From: Cornus controversa
Lineage: Eukaryota; Streptophyta; Magnoliopsida; Cornales; Cornaceae
Direction: 5' to 3'
Assembly (NCBI GenBank): GCA_026545225.1
Contig: CM048851.1
Location: forward strand, 34,871,956 to 34,935,955
Length of the DNA: 64,000 nt
Positions within the stretch are counted from its first letter, which is position 1; every line of letters begins with the position of its first letter. The position numbers and the translations under genes were made by a program. Of the stretch, positions 48,597 to 61,549 are shown piece after piece. The notes beneath the pieces were generated by a model, which was not told the DNA's origin, made no database searches, and was given only the letters and a program-made list of their open reading frames with translations.

Positions 48597-51500
48597 TTAT
48601 CTGAAGGACCGCTGGATTTCCTCCAAAGTTCTTCCCTTTGTCTCAGGCACCCAAATAGTCGCAAATACCACAGTGAAAGCGCACATAACCATGTAAAGAA
48701 AAAAGGTTCCTGTTTAAGATGAAGAACAAATAAGTTAGAAACCAATAAAAATAGGGTAATGCTACTTAGGTAGAATTCGTAGACAGAATTCATAGGCAGA
48801 ATGTTTTATATCCATTGGATGCATGTGATAGGCCCCACCACATACACTCACCACATGCGTCTAATGGATGTAAAACTTTCTGCCTATAAATTCTGTCTGA
48901 GTAGCATTACCCATAAAAATAATGATAGTGACAATACTAATAATAAGATAAATCTAGCCATCAACAACTCAATGTCAAAACTCAGCATTTAACACCCAAA
49001 ACATCAGTATGACTTTGCAAAACTGCATTCTGCCTGTGCACATTGCGCAACTTACACTCTTAGTGTGAGCAAGTGCGGGTACATGTTTGTGTGCAGTGTG
49101 CGCACACGTGTGATGTCATATATCAATCTATGTATGCGGAGAGAGAGAGAGGGAGGCAAACCTGCAGCGCTCCAAGTCAAAAGCAAATTTGCAGTCATCG
49201 TAATTAGCCAAGAAAAGAACCAGTTTGCTAGTGTTGCTACACTTCCAGCAAGGCCTTTAATATTTACTGGGAGAATCTGCATTGACAGGTACAAGAAGGC
49301 ATGAGCCACCACAGAGTTAATTGCAGAAAGCTAAGGCCAAATTCTGGAATGAATCAGTGTTTCATAGCAGATGCAACTTGTGAACTGAACTTCGTATGAT
49401 AAATTCTCTTACAAACAGTTGCATGGTTCCAATTAGAGGATGAGTAGATAGTTCCAAACACATCATTACATAAAAGAGACATTCAAGGGTGTGATTTGGA
49501 AAATGGGAGCCGAACATTCAAAATAAAACTATCAGCAACTAGTTGCTAATGGAATACAAATACAGACACGATATTAAAAAGCTTGAAACTTATATGTAAG
49601 AAATTTAGCCATGATTAATGTGACATGGAGTTCAAACCTCTTGTTTCAGGACTCAAGTTTTCAAGAACAAACCTAATACAGGTTTTGAATGATGGAGAAC
49701 TTGCCATTAGGAAAGAGTTCTTACTAGAAGATAAGCCGATAAGGTATTGGAAAGTTAGCAATTTGTTAACAGGTAGTGTGAGTCCCAGCAAGAAAGGAAA
49801 CATATAAAAGTGGGGGAGAAAGAAAGTGAAAAATATTTGACATTTAGCTGTGGTTATTTTGATCAAGAGAGCAAATTCACTGAAAAATGTAAAGTTACAT
49901 TGTAATTTAAATATGGGTACCTCGGACATTATAAGCCATGGAATCGGTCCCATTGCAAGAGAATAGGCAACTATCATGCTCTGCAAAGAAGAGTCATAAA
50001 AACAAGGATGCATGAGCAACAAAAATTCAATACAAATCACCACATACTCGTGTATGTTACAAAGACATACCACAACTCCAACTACCGACAGGATGCTTAA
50101 TACGCTATAGAAGGTGGAAGATTCATCAGATACAAAATCCTGAGATTGAGTTTAAAATATAAGCAAAAATTCTTGAAGGTGTGTTATTCACAGAAGAAAT
50201 CATAAATCTTTGAATATTAATTTCCATAAATAATGTTGATTAGCAAACTACATTGCGATACTACCTTCAAAAAGAATGAAACTGTAACGACTAGGAGGCT
50301 TAGAGTCATTCCACAGGAGGACACCTGCAACAAAAGATCCAATTTTCCATTTTCTTTGGACAAATGACATAATGACTTGCAGACTATAACAGAAGATTAT
50401 TCTGCACAAACTCACAATGAGTAGAAGTCTACGGCCTGTTTTGTCAACCAACCATGTAGCAACTGCAGTTGCAATGACCTAAATAGTACATAAATGTTGT
50501 TGTTGATTTTAGGCAAAAAAATTCTCAAGCAATATTAGGATTTACATTGGACTCAAGGAAATGGTTTTTCAAATAATCCTTCAAGGCTTACCTGAACAGC
50601 ACCAAGTCCACACGTAGCAACATTACTTGATGAAATCCCTGTTCAAATTCAAGGCAACTGATAAAAGCCATCAAACTTTAACTGAAAGGACTGTTTTTTT
50701 CTTTTGGATAACTAGTATATGAGAGATGACACATAAATAACTAAAGCACATGAGCAATTTTTACAGTATGCCTAATTTTAAAAAATCAACACACACAAAC
50801 TACGTGAGAATAAAATATATAACCAGCATGTTGTCAATATTGAATCAGGATAAGATGTTAATTTGTTCAACAATAGACATAAAGACAATACCAGTGTAAC
50901 AAAAGACTTCCATTTACAAGAGAAACAAAAATAGTATCTAGGAGCAACTAGCAATCCACAAAGTTTTGCTCCAAACTTCTAATGACAACCATAACAAATA
51001 ATAATGCAGTTTCAATTGCATGTCCAACACTTGAGGAACATTTACTAGCATGTATTTCAATTGCATGTCCAACACTTGAGGAACATTTATACTCCAAGTG
51101 GTCAAAAGAAAGTGAGAAAGTAGACTGCAATATGATACTTCCATGATTCAGGTCACCTTCCCAAAAAATGTAGATGCATGAAATAACTAACCAGGTAATA
51201 CTTACCAGCAGCTTCAAAAATGGTACTGGAATAGAAGAGAACAGCATTAGTTCCAGTTAGCTGTTGCAGGACAAGTAATCCAATTCCTATCTGCAGGACA
51301 TAAGGTGATATAGAACAACTAGTCCTGATGATTGGTTCAAGAATGAAAGCAGAACACAAATGTAACAAAACTAAAGCTACAACAATTAATACCATAAGTG
51401 GAAACCAATATCTTCTTTGTTTGAGGTCTGAAAATCGGATTGTGGTTCTTCTACCTGTTGATGCTACAGACCTCTGCACATTCCAAATTTTTCAATAAGA

Positions 51501-54258
51501 ACATCTACAAAACGCAAGGAGCAAAACCATTGTGAAATGTTAATTGTAGAAAGGGGTAATGAAGAGACTAGTTCATATGTGGAATTTTTAGCAGGAAATT
51601 GTGTATCAGTGGCACATATTGCATTGTTTAAAATGCAATTAAGTGAAAGCAATTTACTTGGGGGTATTTCAACTCTATTTCATCAATGATTTTTACCTTA
51701 ATTTCATTTACTTCAATGGAAATATCAGCTTCAAACCCCCGGAGAACTTGCAAAGAAGCTTCAAATTCTTCCATCATCCCCATTTTTGCCTGGAGTTAGT
51801 AAAGAAAATTTGCTTGAATAGTGTCTATAACCAAAAAATCAACCATGAACACGGAAGCAAACCAAAGCTTACCAGCCACCGAGGAGATTCTGGAATAAAA
51901 AATAAGCCAGGTATCAAGGCTAGACATGGTAATATTCCTGCAAAAGAAAAATGGATTCCTTTTTCAAAATAAATGCTTATTTAAAATATATGACAAATTA
52001 CATCCAATTACATGGAAAAGGGCAAGGATCATTAAGGTGATGGATGGTGCAGCTAATGAATAGTTCCATTGAGCCAACAGTTTTACAGTGCTTTTTTTGT
52101 TCAATGAGTGAAATTGTCTGGTGTGATGTGGATAAGCTCCCGCATTCAGCGTATGCTGCTGTTTTAGCTAATATATATCATATATGTCAGTTATTGTCAA
52201 TCTTGATCTCTCTCTTCCTTTGTAGTCTTCTCTTTACTTAATGAGTAAACGACCACCAAAACAAACTTCACTTTGCACTCTCTTGGAAAGATTAATACAT
52301 GATATTGAAACTTTTTATCCCAGGCTCATTTAAAAAGTCAATCAACGTCCTTGGTGAATTTTGTCATCTTGAAATTGAATAGAGATTTGATAAAAAGAAG
52401 ATCCCTACATTGAATCTTTAGTTAAACCCTCACTTGTCAACAAATTATTAAATAACATCAAGCTAAGTAGAACTACTACTGTAGAGAACTTCTTATCATT
52501 AAGATTGATTTCAATAAGGGTTCTGGGGGATGTTAAAGGAAACTGCAGAGATTGCCTCATCTGGATAAGAAAAGTGAATATAACAGAATTATATCCCTTA
52601 GTATTAAGAGACTAAAGTGAGTCTTTAGAAGATTACCGAGAACTGCAAGTACTCTCCAATTGACAAAAAGTCCCAGCACATAAGCCAGCAGTATTCCAAT
52701 TGTGACAGAGAGCTTCACGAAAAAAATACTAAAAGTCAATTGATTTGGAAGTGAATTATAGTACAACACTGCCACAAATTCAGGATAAGAATAGGCCATT
52801 AATCAACAGACCTGGTTCACAGAACCCAGTGCCCCTCTCATGTTTTGAGGAGCTATCTCAGCTATATATACAGGCACCTGCAGTTACAGAAACAAGATTA
52901 ATTCTATTAAGAAATTTCTCGTGCTCAATTCCTTTCTAGAATAACCACCTATGGTTTAATACTTACCGTGTAAGATATTATTCCCACACCAAACCCTTCC
53001 AACAACCTTCCCAAGTACAGAAATGAAGCATCCTAAGCAAAATAACAATTACTGTGAAATAAGTAGAGGTTCCAGGTCGCTTTGCAGAGGCATGAATTGC
53101 TATCGAAAGACAGATAATTAGAAGAACTCACTTTGGCAAATGATATAGCAAGCCAACCAATTATGTTAGGAATGGCTGCGATCACCAAAGACTGCAACAT
53201 AAGAGAGTAAAGTAGAACTTACTTGTGCAAATTAAAACAAGCGAAAACCTAATGAGAAAATGAAACACTCTTACCCCTTTTCGCCCAATATACTCAGCAA
53301 TCTGACCACTAGCTATGGCACCAACCATTGCACCCACATTTGCTAAAGAACCGAACACAGAGAACTGATCCCAAAGTTATAAGTTAGAAATCATATTGAA
53401 ACAAAGCCATATGAAATCAAGGCAACAAGATTCATTTCATACCTCAGATACTGTAAGGTTAAGGTCAGCCGTGATTGCAGATTGCGTTTGTGAAGAATAC
53501 CCACACTACAAAGAAGGTCAAAATTATTCCTATATAAGGCAGCTAGAGATTATCAAGACACATATAATTGCAGTACAGATTATCAAGAAATATACAAGGA
53601 TCTGTTTGGCTGCTAATAAAATTGTGAAAAATGAAAATTTCAATTATGTCATTTTCCCGCAAATTTTAGGCTCCATTAGGATATATGAATGGTTTTGACC
53701 TTCAACAAAAGATTGCTTATTGAAGTTGGATCCCAAAACCCAAAAGGATATTAAATATTTTATTGCAATCCTTACCCGCATGGATTTCAAATTACTCCTT
53801 CCATCTTGTTTTTGAATTCCACACATACAATACAAGCCTCTCAAGTCTTTGTTAAAGCTTAAAACCGAAATTACTCACTCTAAAGTTATGCTATAATATT
53901 CTAAATGAATGAACATAAATTCATTTATTTCAAATCCTTCAATCCTAATGGCAACTTATGGGTTTCTGATTTTAGTCACAAAAATTTCTTTTGATTTTGT
54001 TTTTTCAATTTATTGGCAACATAACAAAGATTCAAACAAGAAAGATCGAGAAATAGAGGGTCTTACAGTGAAACCGAACTGGATAGGACCCAATGCAACG
54101 ATTAGAACACAAGCGACAACAGATACTGAGCTATCACGAATAACCTGAGCTGAGCCCATCACACTGGACTGCCTCGAACCCATTCGGTACCAACTTCCCG
54201 TGTGAAGAAAAGGTTTTCTAAGATCCCTCCCATCTTCATTTTCGTCTCTGAAACTCAT
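48597..54258 (-). CDS. ERD6-like monosaccharide transporter (ERDL6/ERDL4 type)
   Basis: Tonoplast sugar/H+ symporter of the major facilitator superfamily; Arabidopsis ERDL6 exports glucose from the vacuole. Eighteen exons on the minus strand, in order: 54067-54258, 53443-53505, 53275-53364, 53132-53191, 52967-53032, 52812-52877, 52637-52712, 51873-51937, 51697-51789, 51393-51473, 51206-51290, 50592-50638, 50416-50478, 50265-50324, 50071-50139, 49921-49980, 49162-49276, 48597-48709. They sum to 1464 bases, 487 aa, the usual length. All introns are GT-AG. The N-terminus [20 protein letters not shown] includes the acidic sorting-type region. Motifs: EYIGRKG (loop 2-3), PESPRWL (about 220-226), QQLTGTN (about 294-300), PWLIMSE (about 406-412) and PETKGRT near the end. 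Twelve membrane segments are expected. No defect seen. Confidence 0.95.
48754..48912. mobile_element. MITE with perfect 9-bp target duplication, in the last ERDL intron
   Basis: 159 bp, inverted ends gggtaatgctacttag and, complemented, gggtaatgctactcag. The arms pair over about 70 bases, so the element is almost all stem. Target duplication ataaaaata at 48745-48753 and 48913-48921 is exact. This size fits a Mutator-type MITE. Confidence 0.92.
51007..51092. repeat. 46-bp tandem duplication in an ERDL intron
   Basis: tttcaattgcatgtccaaca followed by cttgaggaacattta occurs twice in a row between exons 11 and 12. Confidence 0.85.
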
Positions 54259-55080
54259 TCTCTCTCTCTCTAGAACTTCACTAAGAGAGAAGTGATAGTT
54301 ATAGTCATATACTACTAGTATAGTAACGTTTGTCTCACCTCTCCGTCTCTGTTTTTGTTGAATTGCCGATGAGAGAGAAAGTCAAGAGTTTTAGAGCGAG
54401 AAAGTGGTAGAGGGGGACCGTGGGGTAGCTGTAGAACTAGCAGTAGATCAATTTTGGCATCCCATTGATTTTAACTCCCAGTCCCAGTGGATTGGAGATG
54501 TAAATGAGTAATACATGCGTGTGTTTGTGTCGCATCTTCTGTATACATCGCTTGTGAGTCATGTGATGGACAGTTGTCAACTTGTTATATGTATATATAT
54601 AGTATAGAAGTATCACGTGCACAACACGCGTATTTTATAGTGTGTGTATATATATATATATATATTCCCGACAAAGAAAGTATTTTGTAGTGTATATAAC
54701 AGTGCAAGGAAAAAGAAATTTGACGGCCAGCCTAACTTTCAGACACGAGCCAGGATCCTCTGCCCTTATTGAGTAAATGTCCTACCAGCATACTGTGTCG
54801 TTTTGTTGCATACTGTGTCGTTTTGTTAAGTAAAGCAAATTTGGTGACCGGCTCTTTCTCTCCTCTTCCTGTCGCTCTTTTCCCCTCATGTTATAATAAT
54901 TTCATATATTATATTATATACTTTTAACTTTTTTACACTGAACTACCTTTCAAATATTATATTATAATATTACTTTTATGGAACTCCCTCCAAGTATTAT
55001 ATTAATATATATTATAATATTAGTATTATATAATATTAACACACTATTAATACATTTTTTCGTGTGTTAAAATTAAAATG
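54259..55080 (-). promoter_or_regulatory. Upstream region of the ERD6-like gene
   Basis: A CT-rich leader on the minus strand lies just before the ATG (tagagagagagagaatg). No strong TATA box. A 20-bp tandem duplication (gcatactgtgtcgttttgtt) lies at 54788-54828. The stretch 54890-55080 is TA-rich, with a repeated tattatattataatatta motif. Confidence 0.35.
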
Positions 55081-55847
55081 TAGAGTGTGAATTTAAGAAT
55101 AGTAAAGATAAGTTTATGAGTAATGAATCCTAAATTAATTGTATTGGCAAAAAAAAATTAACCTAAAAAGATTTTATAAGTTGGTGAAATGTGAATTTAA
55201 GGATGGTAGAGTTAGGTTTAAAGGTGGAGAAATCTAAATTAACTATGTTGCAAAAAAAATTAATTGAAAATAATTTAATATTTTGTAGATATAAGGGTAA
55301 TGAGATTTGGATTTAAAGACGGTGAAGTTAAGTTTAAGAATGGTGAAACCTAGATTAATTATGTTGAAAAAAAATTGATTTTGAATAAGTGAACATTTTG
55401 TAAGCATAAGGAAATGGAATGTGGATTTAAGGGTGGTGGAGGTAGGTTCAAGGGTGGTGAAACCAAAATCCAACTGTGTTGACAAAAAAGTAAATTGAAA
55501 AAAATTAAGATTTTATAAGTTATAAGGGTGGTAAAATGTAGATTTGAAAATAGTGAAATATAGATTTAAAGGTGGTGAAATATAAATGAATTGTGATGAC
55601 AGAACATTAACATATAATAATGCAAGGTTTTTTAGTTATAAGGGTGGTGAAATATACATTTAAGAGTGGTGAATTATATATTTAAAGATGGTGAGGTATA
55701 GATGAATTGCAGTGACAAAAACTTAACTTATAATAATTCAAGCTTTTTTTAGGTATAAGGGTGGTGAGATATAGATTTAAGGGTGATGAAATATAGATTT
55801 AAATGTGGTGAAATATAGATAAACTTTGGTGACAAAGAATTAACTTA
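55081..55847. repeat. Minisatellite array, left part
   Basis: About six or seven degenerate units of the same family as 58042-59960, with agggtggtgaaat(a/g)tagattt and gacaaaaa..taacttataat phrases. Divergence rises toward the left end, as expected at the edge of an old array. Confidence 0.85.
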
Positions 55848-55852
55848 TAATA

Positions 55853-58036
55853 TGTGAGACCCCGATACATGATAATTCTCATTAGCATAATTTAATTTTT
55901 GAGTAAACATGAATTATATATGAACGTTTTGTATGTACAATAAATTGGGAGGAGATAGCATGTAGCATGCCTATAGTGGGTTGTATTGTGAAGTTTATTT
56001 TATGCATACTAGTAGGTTTAACTATTGTAGGGTGTTAATTAGAAGTTATGTTTTAGTATATCTAAATATTAATTTAGAGTTAGTGAGGTGCTTGTGGAAA
56101 ATGAAATGGTTTAGAAGGGTTAGAGGGCAAATAACTTGAGAGGGTGATGTACAAATTTAAAGTGTTGAAGGAGGTGAAGTGCAAATGATCTGAAATGGGG
56201 CTAGGTGTCAAAATTTGGTGTCAAAGACAAGAGTAAGCAATATAGATCAGATTGGGAAAAAAGCTTATCTCTATAACTCTTGTACCTTATTTGGCAAAAT
56301 AAATTTTAGAGTCTTAGAGTTGTAGAGAAGTCAAGAGAGAGGAGACTAAGCAAAGAGGAGGAAGGAAAAGAAGAGAAATTCAAGTTAAATACTTATGAGT
56401 TCTATGATTCATTAGCTTTCATGTTTTATGTTGATTGTAATTTATATATATGATTTTGTATAGCAAATCATTGAAGGAAGGCATGAAATCATCATGTATG
56501 CTTGAATATGTGTGTGTAGAGGAAAAGTGTAATATTATGTGAATGGTAGAGTTAATTTTTATGGTTTTGATTGTATTTTGTTGGTATAAAATGAAGGGAA
56601 TCATGTTATAAATATGTTCTATGATGATTAGTAGGAACTAGAAGTACTATATATGAAGTTTGCATGAAAAAGAAGTGAAAAAGATGAAAAACATGCTCTG
56701 CAGACAGCTTGAAGTCACCTTATAAGAATGACTATAAAATATTGTAAAAAATTCGGATTTGAGTTCTGTTTGTTGGGTTGGAAAGTAGACTGGTAGAGCT
56801 TTTCAGAAATGTATGGTAGACCACCTAGTTCTTTCTGAATCGAAACAGTTTAATTGTTGAAGTTTAGTAAAAAACAGGGACTGTGGGAGAGATAGAATTG
56901 AAAACAGTCCATTATTTTGCTTATTTATGAAAAACTAACCATTGAATCATGCTCTAATTTTAGTATGATGTTCTTGCATATGTTTCCTATCTACTATAAA
57001 ATTTGTAGGCCAACTGGATGTCGGGAAGTCCTTCATTTGGAGTGAAAATGTGGACAGCATGTAGGGAAGAAAATATATACTTGAACTTGCAATTGTGAAG
57101 GTGTTAGATTGAATACTTGGAGTGTGTGGTATAATTAGTGTAATTAATCATATTAGTATTGATTTGGAAGGTGGTGCAACAATGTTTACTTGTAAGGTAA
57201 GGTAAAGGATGAGCTTGATATTCTTGCTTACAATGTGTTTGACAAAATGTTCCAATGAGCTTATAGTTATGATTATCATGATTAATCCTTGAAATTTATA
57301 TGAATGAAATTTGTGATGATTGTTGTCTTCTTATATTTAGAAATCTATATGATGTGAGTATAATGTCCTATAGGCAAGGAGGAAGAACTACACCCTCAAC
57401 AACAACAGGATAAGTAAACAAGTTGGAAGATACCCAAGGTGAGTGCTTCCACTAGAAGTGTATTATTTGAATGTATACATTGAAGTATGAGAAATGTCTA
57501 TATGATGTGAAGATACCTATATAGTATGAAGATGCTTATAAAGCATGAAGATGCCTATAAGGCATGAAGTTATATAAGGTCCATACTCTAGCTAAGAAGG
57601 AGAGTAGAAAGTTATAATATCTATATAGTTTGAAATTATCAGATGATATCCATGATTATTATTCTGATGTAGTAGTGTTACATTCACTGGGCTTTAGGCT
57701 CACTTTTGTTATATATATATGTTTTTCAGGTTCAAAGTTTTGTAGCCACTGCCGAGTCTAGAGTCTTGGGGATTGGATTGGGAAATGAGGAGGATGAAGT
57801 GTTTTGTTTAACATGTAATTATTGTAGAGGAGTTTTATGGTAAACTCATAATGAGAAGTGTTGTGATGGTGACTACTTGTAATATAAGCTTGTGATTTGT
57901 TTGTATTTGTAGATTATTAAATATGCATTCTAATGTAGATTAATGTAAATTTTGTTTGATATTAATGAAGATGGTTAGATACACTTCAATTGTGCACTAA
58001 TTTATATTATGATATAAATTGGGTTGGGGTGTGTCA
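55853..58036 (+). mobile_element. Solo LTR (2184 bp) inside the minisatellite
   Basis: Starts TGTGAGACCCCGATACATG and ends GGGGTGTGTCA, with inverted TGTGA.../...TCA ends. It is flanked by identical 5-bp target duplications taata (55848-55852 and 58037-58041). Near the end, cactgggctttaggctcact resembles the conserved LTR segment around the polyadenylation site of plant gypsy elements. There is no gag or pol and no second LTR. Orientation follows that segment. Confidence 0.8.
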
Positions 58037-58041
58037 TAATA

Positions 58042-59960
58042 TTTCAAGTTTTTTTAGGTATAGAGTGGTGAAATATAGATTTAAGGGTGGTAAAATATAG
58101 ATTTAAAGATGGTGAGGTATAAATGAAATGTGGTGACAAAAAAATAACTTATAATATTTCAAGTTTTTTTTAGGTATAAGGATGGTGAAATATAGATTCA
58201 AGGGTGGTGAAATATAGATTTAAAAATGGTGAGGTATAGATGAAATGTGATGACAAAAATTTAACTAATAATATTTCAAGTTTTTTTTATATATAAGGGT
58301 GGTGAAATGTAGATGAATTGTGGTGACAGGACATTAACTTATAATAATCTAAGTTTTTTTTAGTTATGAAGACGGTGAAACATATATTTATCGGTGGTGA
58401 AATATAGATTTAAAGATAGTGAGATATAAATGAATTGTGGTGACAAAAATTAACTTATAATATTTTAACTTTTTTTTTAGGTATAAGGGTGGTGAAATAT
58501 AAATTTAAGGATGATGAAATATAGATTTAAATGTAGTGAAATATAGATGAACTTTGGTGACAAACAATTAACTTATAATATTTCAAGTTTTTTTTAGGTA
58601 TAAGAGTGGTGAAATATAGATTTAAGGGTGGTAAAATATAGATTTAAAGATAGTGAAGTATAAATGAAATGTGGTAACAAAAAAATAACTTATAATATTT
58701 CAAATTTTTTTTAGGTATAAGGATGGTGAAATATAGATTCAAGGGTGGTGAAATATAGATTTAAAAATGGTGAGGTATAGATGACATGTGATGACAAAAA
58801 TTTAACTAATAATATTTCAAGTTTTTTTTATATATAAGGGTGGTGAAATATAGATTTAAATGTGGTGAGGTATAGATCATCTGTGGTGACAAAAATTTAA
58901 CTCTTAATATTTCAAGTTTTTTTTAGGTATGGTGGTGAAATATAGATTTAAAGGTGGTGAGGTATAGATGAACTGTGATGACAAAAAATTAATTTATAAT
59001 ATTTCAAGTGTTTTTAGGTATAAGTGTGGTGAAATATAGATTTAAGGGTGGTGAAATATAAATTTAAAGGTGGTGAGATATAAATAAACTTTGGTGACAA
59101 AAAATTAACTTATAATATTTCAAATTTTTTTAGGTATAAAGGTAGTGAAATATAGATTTAAGGGTGGTGAAATATAGATTTAAAGATTGTGAGGTATAGA
59201 TGAAATGTGGTGACGAAAATTTAACTAATAGTATTTTAAGTTTTTTTTAGGTATAAATGTGGTGAAATATAGATTTAAGGGGGGTGAAATATAGATTTAA
59301 AGATGGTGAGATATAGATGAAATGTGGTGACAGAACATTAACTTTAAATAATTCAAGTTTTTTTTTTTGTTATGGGGGTAGTGAAATATAGATTTAAGGG
59401 TGATGAAATATAGATTTAAAGGTGGTGAAGTATAAATGAATTTTGGTGACAAAAAATTAACTTATAATATTTCAAATGTTTTTAGGTATAAGGGTGGTGA
59501 AATATAGATTTAAGGGTGGTAAAATATAGATTTAAAGATGGTGAGGTATAAATGAAATGTGGTGACAAAAATTTAACTAATAATATTTCAAGTTTTTTTT
59601 AGGTATAAGGGTGATGAAATATAGATTTAAGGGTGGTGAAAGATAGATTTAAAAGTGGTGAGGTATAGATGAAATGTGGTGACAGAACATTAACTTATAA
59701 TAATTCAAGTTTTTTTTAGTTATGAAGGTGGTAAAATATAGATTAAGGGTGATGTAATATAGATTTAAAGATGGTAAAATATAAATGAAATGTGGTGACA
59801 GAACATTAACTTATAATATTTCAAGTTTTTTTAGGTATAAGGGTAGTGAAATATAGATTTAAAGGTGGTGAGGTATAGATGAATTGTGGTGAAAAAAAAA
59901 TTAATTTATAATAATTTAAAATTTTTTTAGGTAGAAGGGTGGGAAAATGTAAATTTGGAG
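58042..59960. repeat. Minisatellite array, right part (about 16-17 units of about 117 bp)
   Basis: Each unit reads roughly ataatatttcaagttttttt, aggtataagggtggtg, three versions of a 21-22-base subunit (ggtggtgaaatatagatttaa), gtataga tgaaatg and gtggtgacaaaaattaact. Units vary mostly by loss of one subunit and by single-base changes. No reading frame runs through it. The array is continuous with 55081-55847 once the solo LTR is ignored. Confidence 0.92.
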
Positions 59961-60281
59961 ATTAAGAAGTATTTAGGAATTGTTTGCCGAATAATTTCAC
60001 ATCTTCATTTAAACTAATATTTGTAAAAGTTTTTTTAATTTTTAATTAAATCTCCAAATTGTTCCAATATTTTTTTAAAAAAAAAAAGTATCTCTTAATT
60101 ATATCCCTTATATGTATTTTGGTATATATATATATATTTTTATCAAAATTTTATTTTTTGGATTAAAAAATTTAGTGTTAGTTTGTAATTTTGTTAATTA
60201 AAAAAAATTAAAAGATGGAGCAGCGCTGTCGTCCACGCGTGGAGCAGCGCTGCTCTCTCTTCTGTCTCTCACGACAACCAT

Positions 60282-60328
<47 letters not shown>

Positions 60329-60864
60329 CACTGATATATATATATATATAAAGGAGATGAACTAGTTCTGGTGATTGGTCCACGCGTGGAGCAGCGCTGC
60401 TCTCTCTTCTACTTTGAGCTTTTTAATTGCAGTTGTGGAATTGGGAGAGCAAAAGAGAAAAAATGATGGCCCAAACAAATAAAGGAGATGAACTTGGTGT
60501 GAGTCATGACAACGAGAGAATTTGAGAAAAAAGAAGAAAAAAATTAGTAGAAGAAAGTGCTAGGAATCCTTAAGCTAAACATTTTTTAAACAATTTTAAG
60601 TCGGGTAAGTTCACAATTATAACACAATATACGTAAAAATTGGGCACTAATATATATATATATATATATACCAGTTTAAAGCACGTGCGATGTACGTGGA
60701 TAAAAAATAAATTAAAATTCTATTATAATACCCAAAACATTGAAAACTATTATAACACATTCAAACACATTAATTAAAACACCCAAAACTATTTCTATTA
60801 TGTAACTTTGGTAATATAAACTCATTTGTTAAAAAAATAAAATGATAAGTTAACTATTTTTCAC
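59961..60864. other. Intergenic DNA with a palindromic direct repeat
   Basis: At 60231-60262 and 60378-60409 the same 31-33 bases occur. Each holds two palindromes, ccacgcgtgg and agcagcgctgct, followed by ctctcttct. A third, partial copy starts at 60217. Between the copies lie (TA)n (60287-60319), (CA)n and a second (TA)n. The rest is AT-rich. Confidence 0.6.
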
Positions 60865-61472
60865 TAGGCCTGCAACTCAGGCGACTTAGGTACAATTTGA
60901 GCTCAACCCTACATATGAAATGTTTAACCTTAATCCAACCATAACCCTACTTCCAACCCTAACTAGTCAACCCTAACCCAACCCATCCTTAAATTTTTAA
61001 ACTTGGGTTTGCAACTTAGGTTAAGATTTCTGGTTAGAAAGTTGAGTTAATTTGGGTTATCTATATCACTAATCTCTATGTTAAAAATTTAAAGTGATCT
61101 TTAATAGGTTTCAAAAAATTAAGAACTTAATGCAAATTTTTAAAAAATTACAAATTTTTTTAGGAAATTAATTATCCAAAGTGTTAATATACAATAAATT
61201 AAGATTTAAATAAAGAAAATTGAAAAGAATAAGGTTATCATAATTTGAATATTATATATAATATATTTAAAATAAAAAATATGTATAAAAATAATATTAC
61301 AATTCGGGTTTGAGTTGGGTTCGGGTTGTTGATACCTCAACCTAAGCTCAACCCTAATTAAGTTCGGGTTGAAGTTTTTCAACCTAAGCTCAACTCTAAT
61401 TGTAAAAATAGTTGTCCAATCTTGTAAAAAATCGGGTTGGGTTTGGGTTGCCCAACCCAAGTTGCACTCCTA
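60865..61472. mobile_element. hAT-type element (608 bp)
   Basis: Ends taggcctgcaactcagg and, complemented, taggagtgcaacttggg. Flanked by 8-bp sequences tttttcac (60857-60864) and ttattcac (61473-61480) with one mismatch. The interior is rich in caacccaaccc/gggttgggtt phrases and has no transposase. Confidence 0.75.
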
Positions 61473-61549
61473 TTATTCACATGGAAAGAATCAAGTATAA
61501 ATTATAATAAATCAAAATGTATAATTCTAACAATTCTTAAACAATTTAT

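Noticed and set aside
55081-59960. CRISPR-like array
   Set aside because: Units are long, contiguous and degenerate with no unique spacers, and the genome is eukaryotic; it is a minisatellite.
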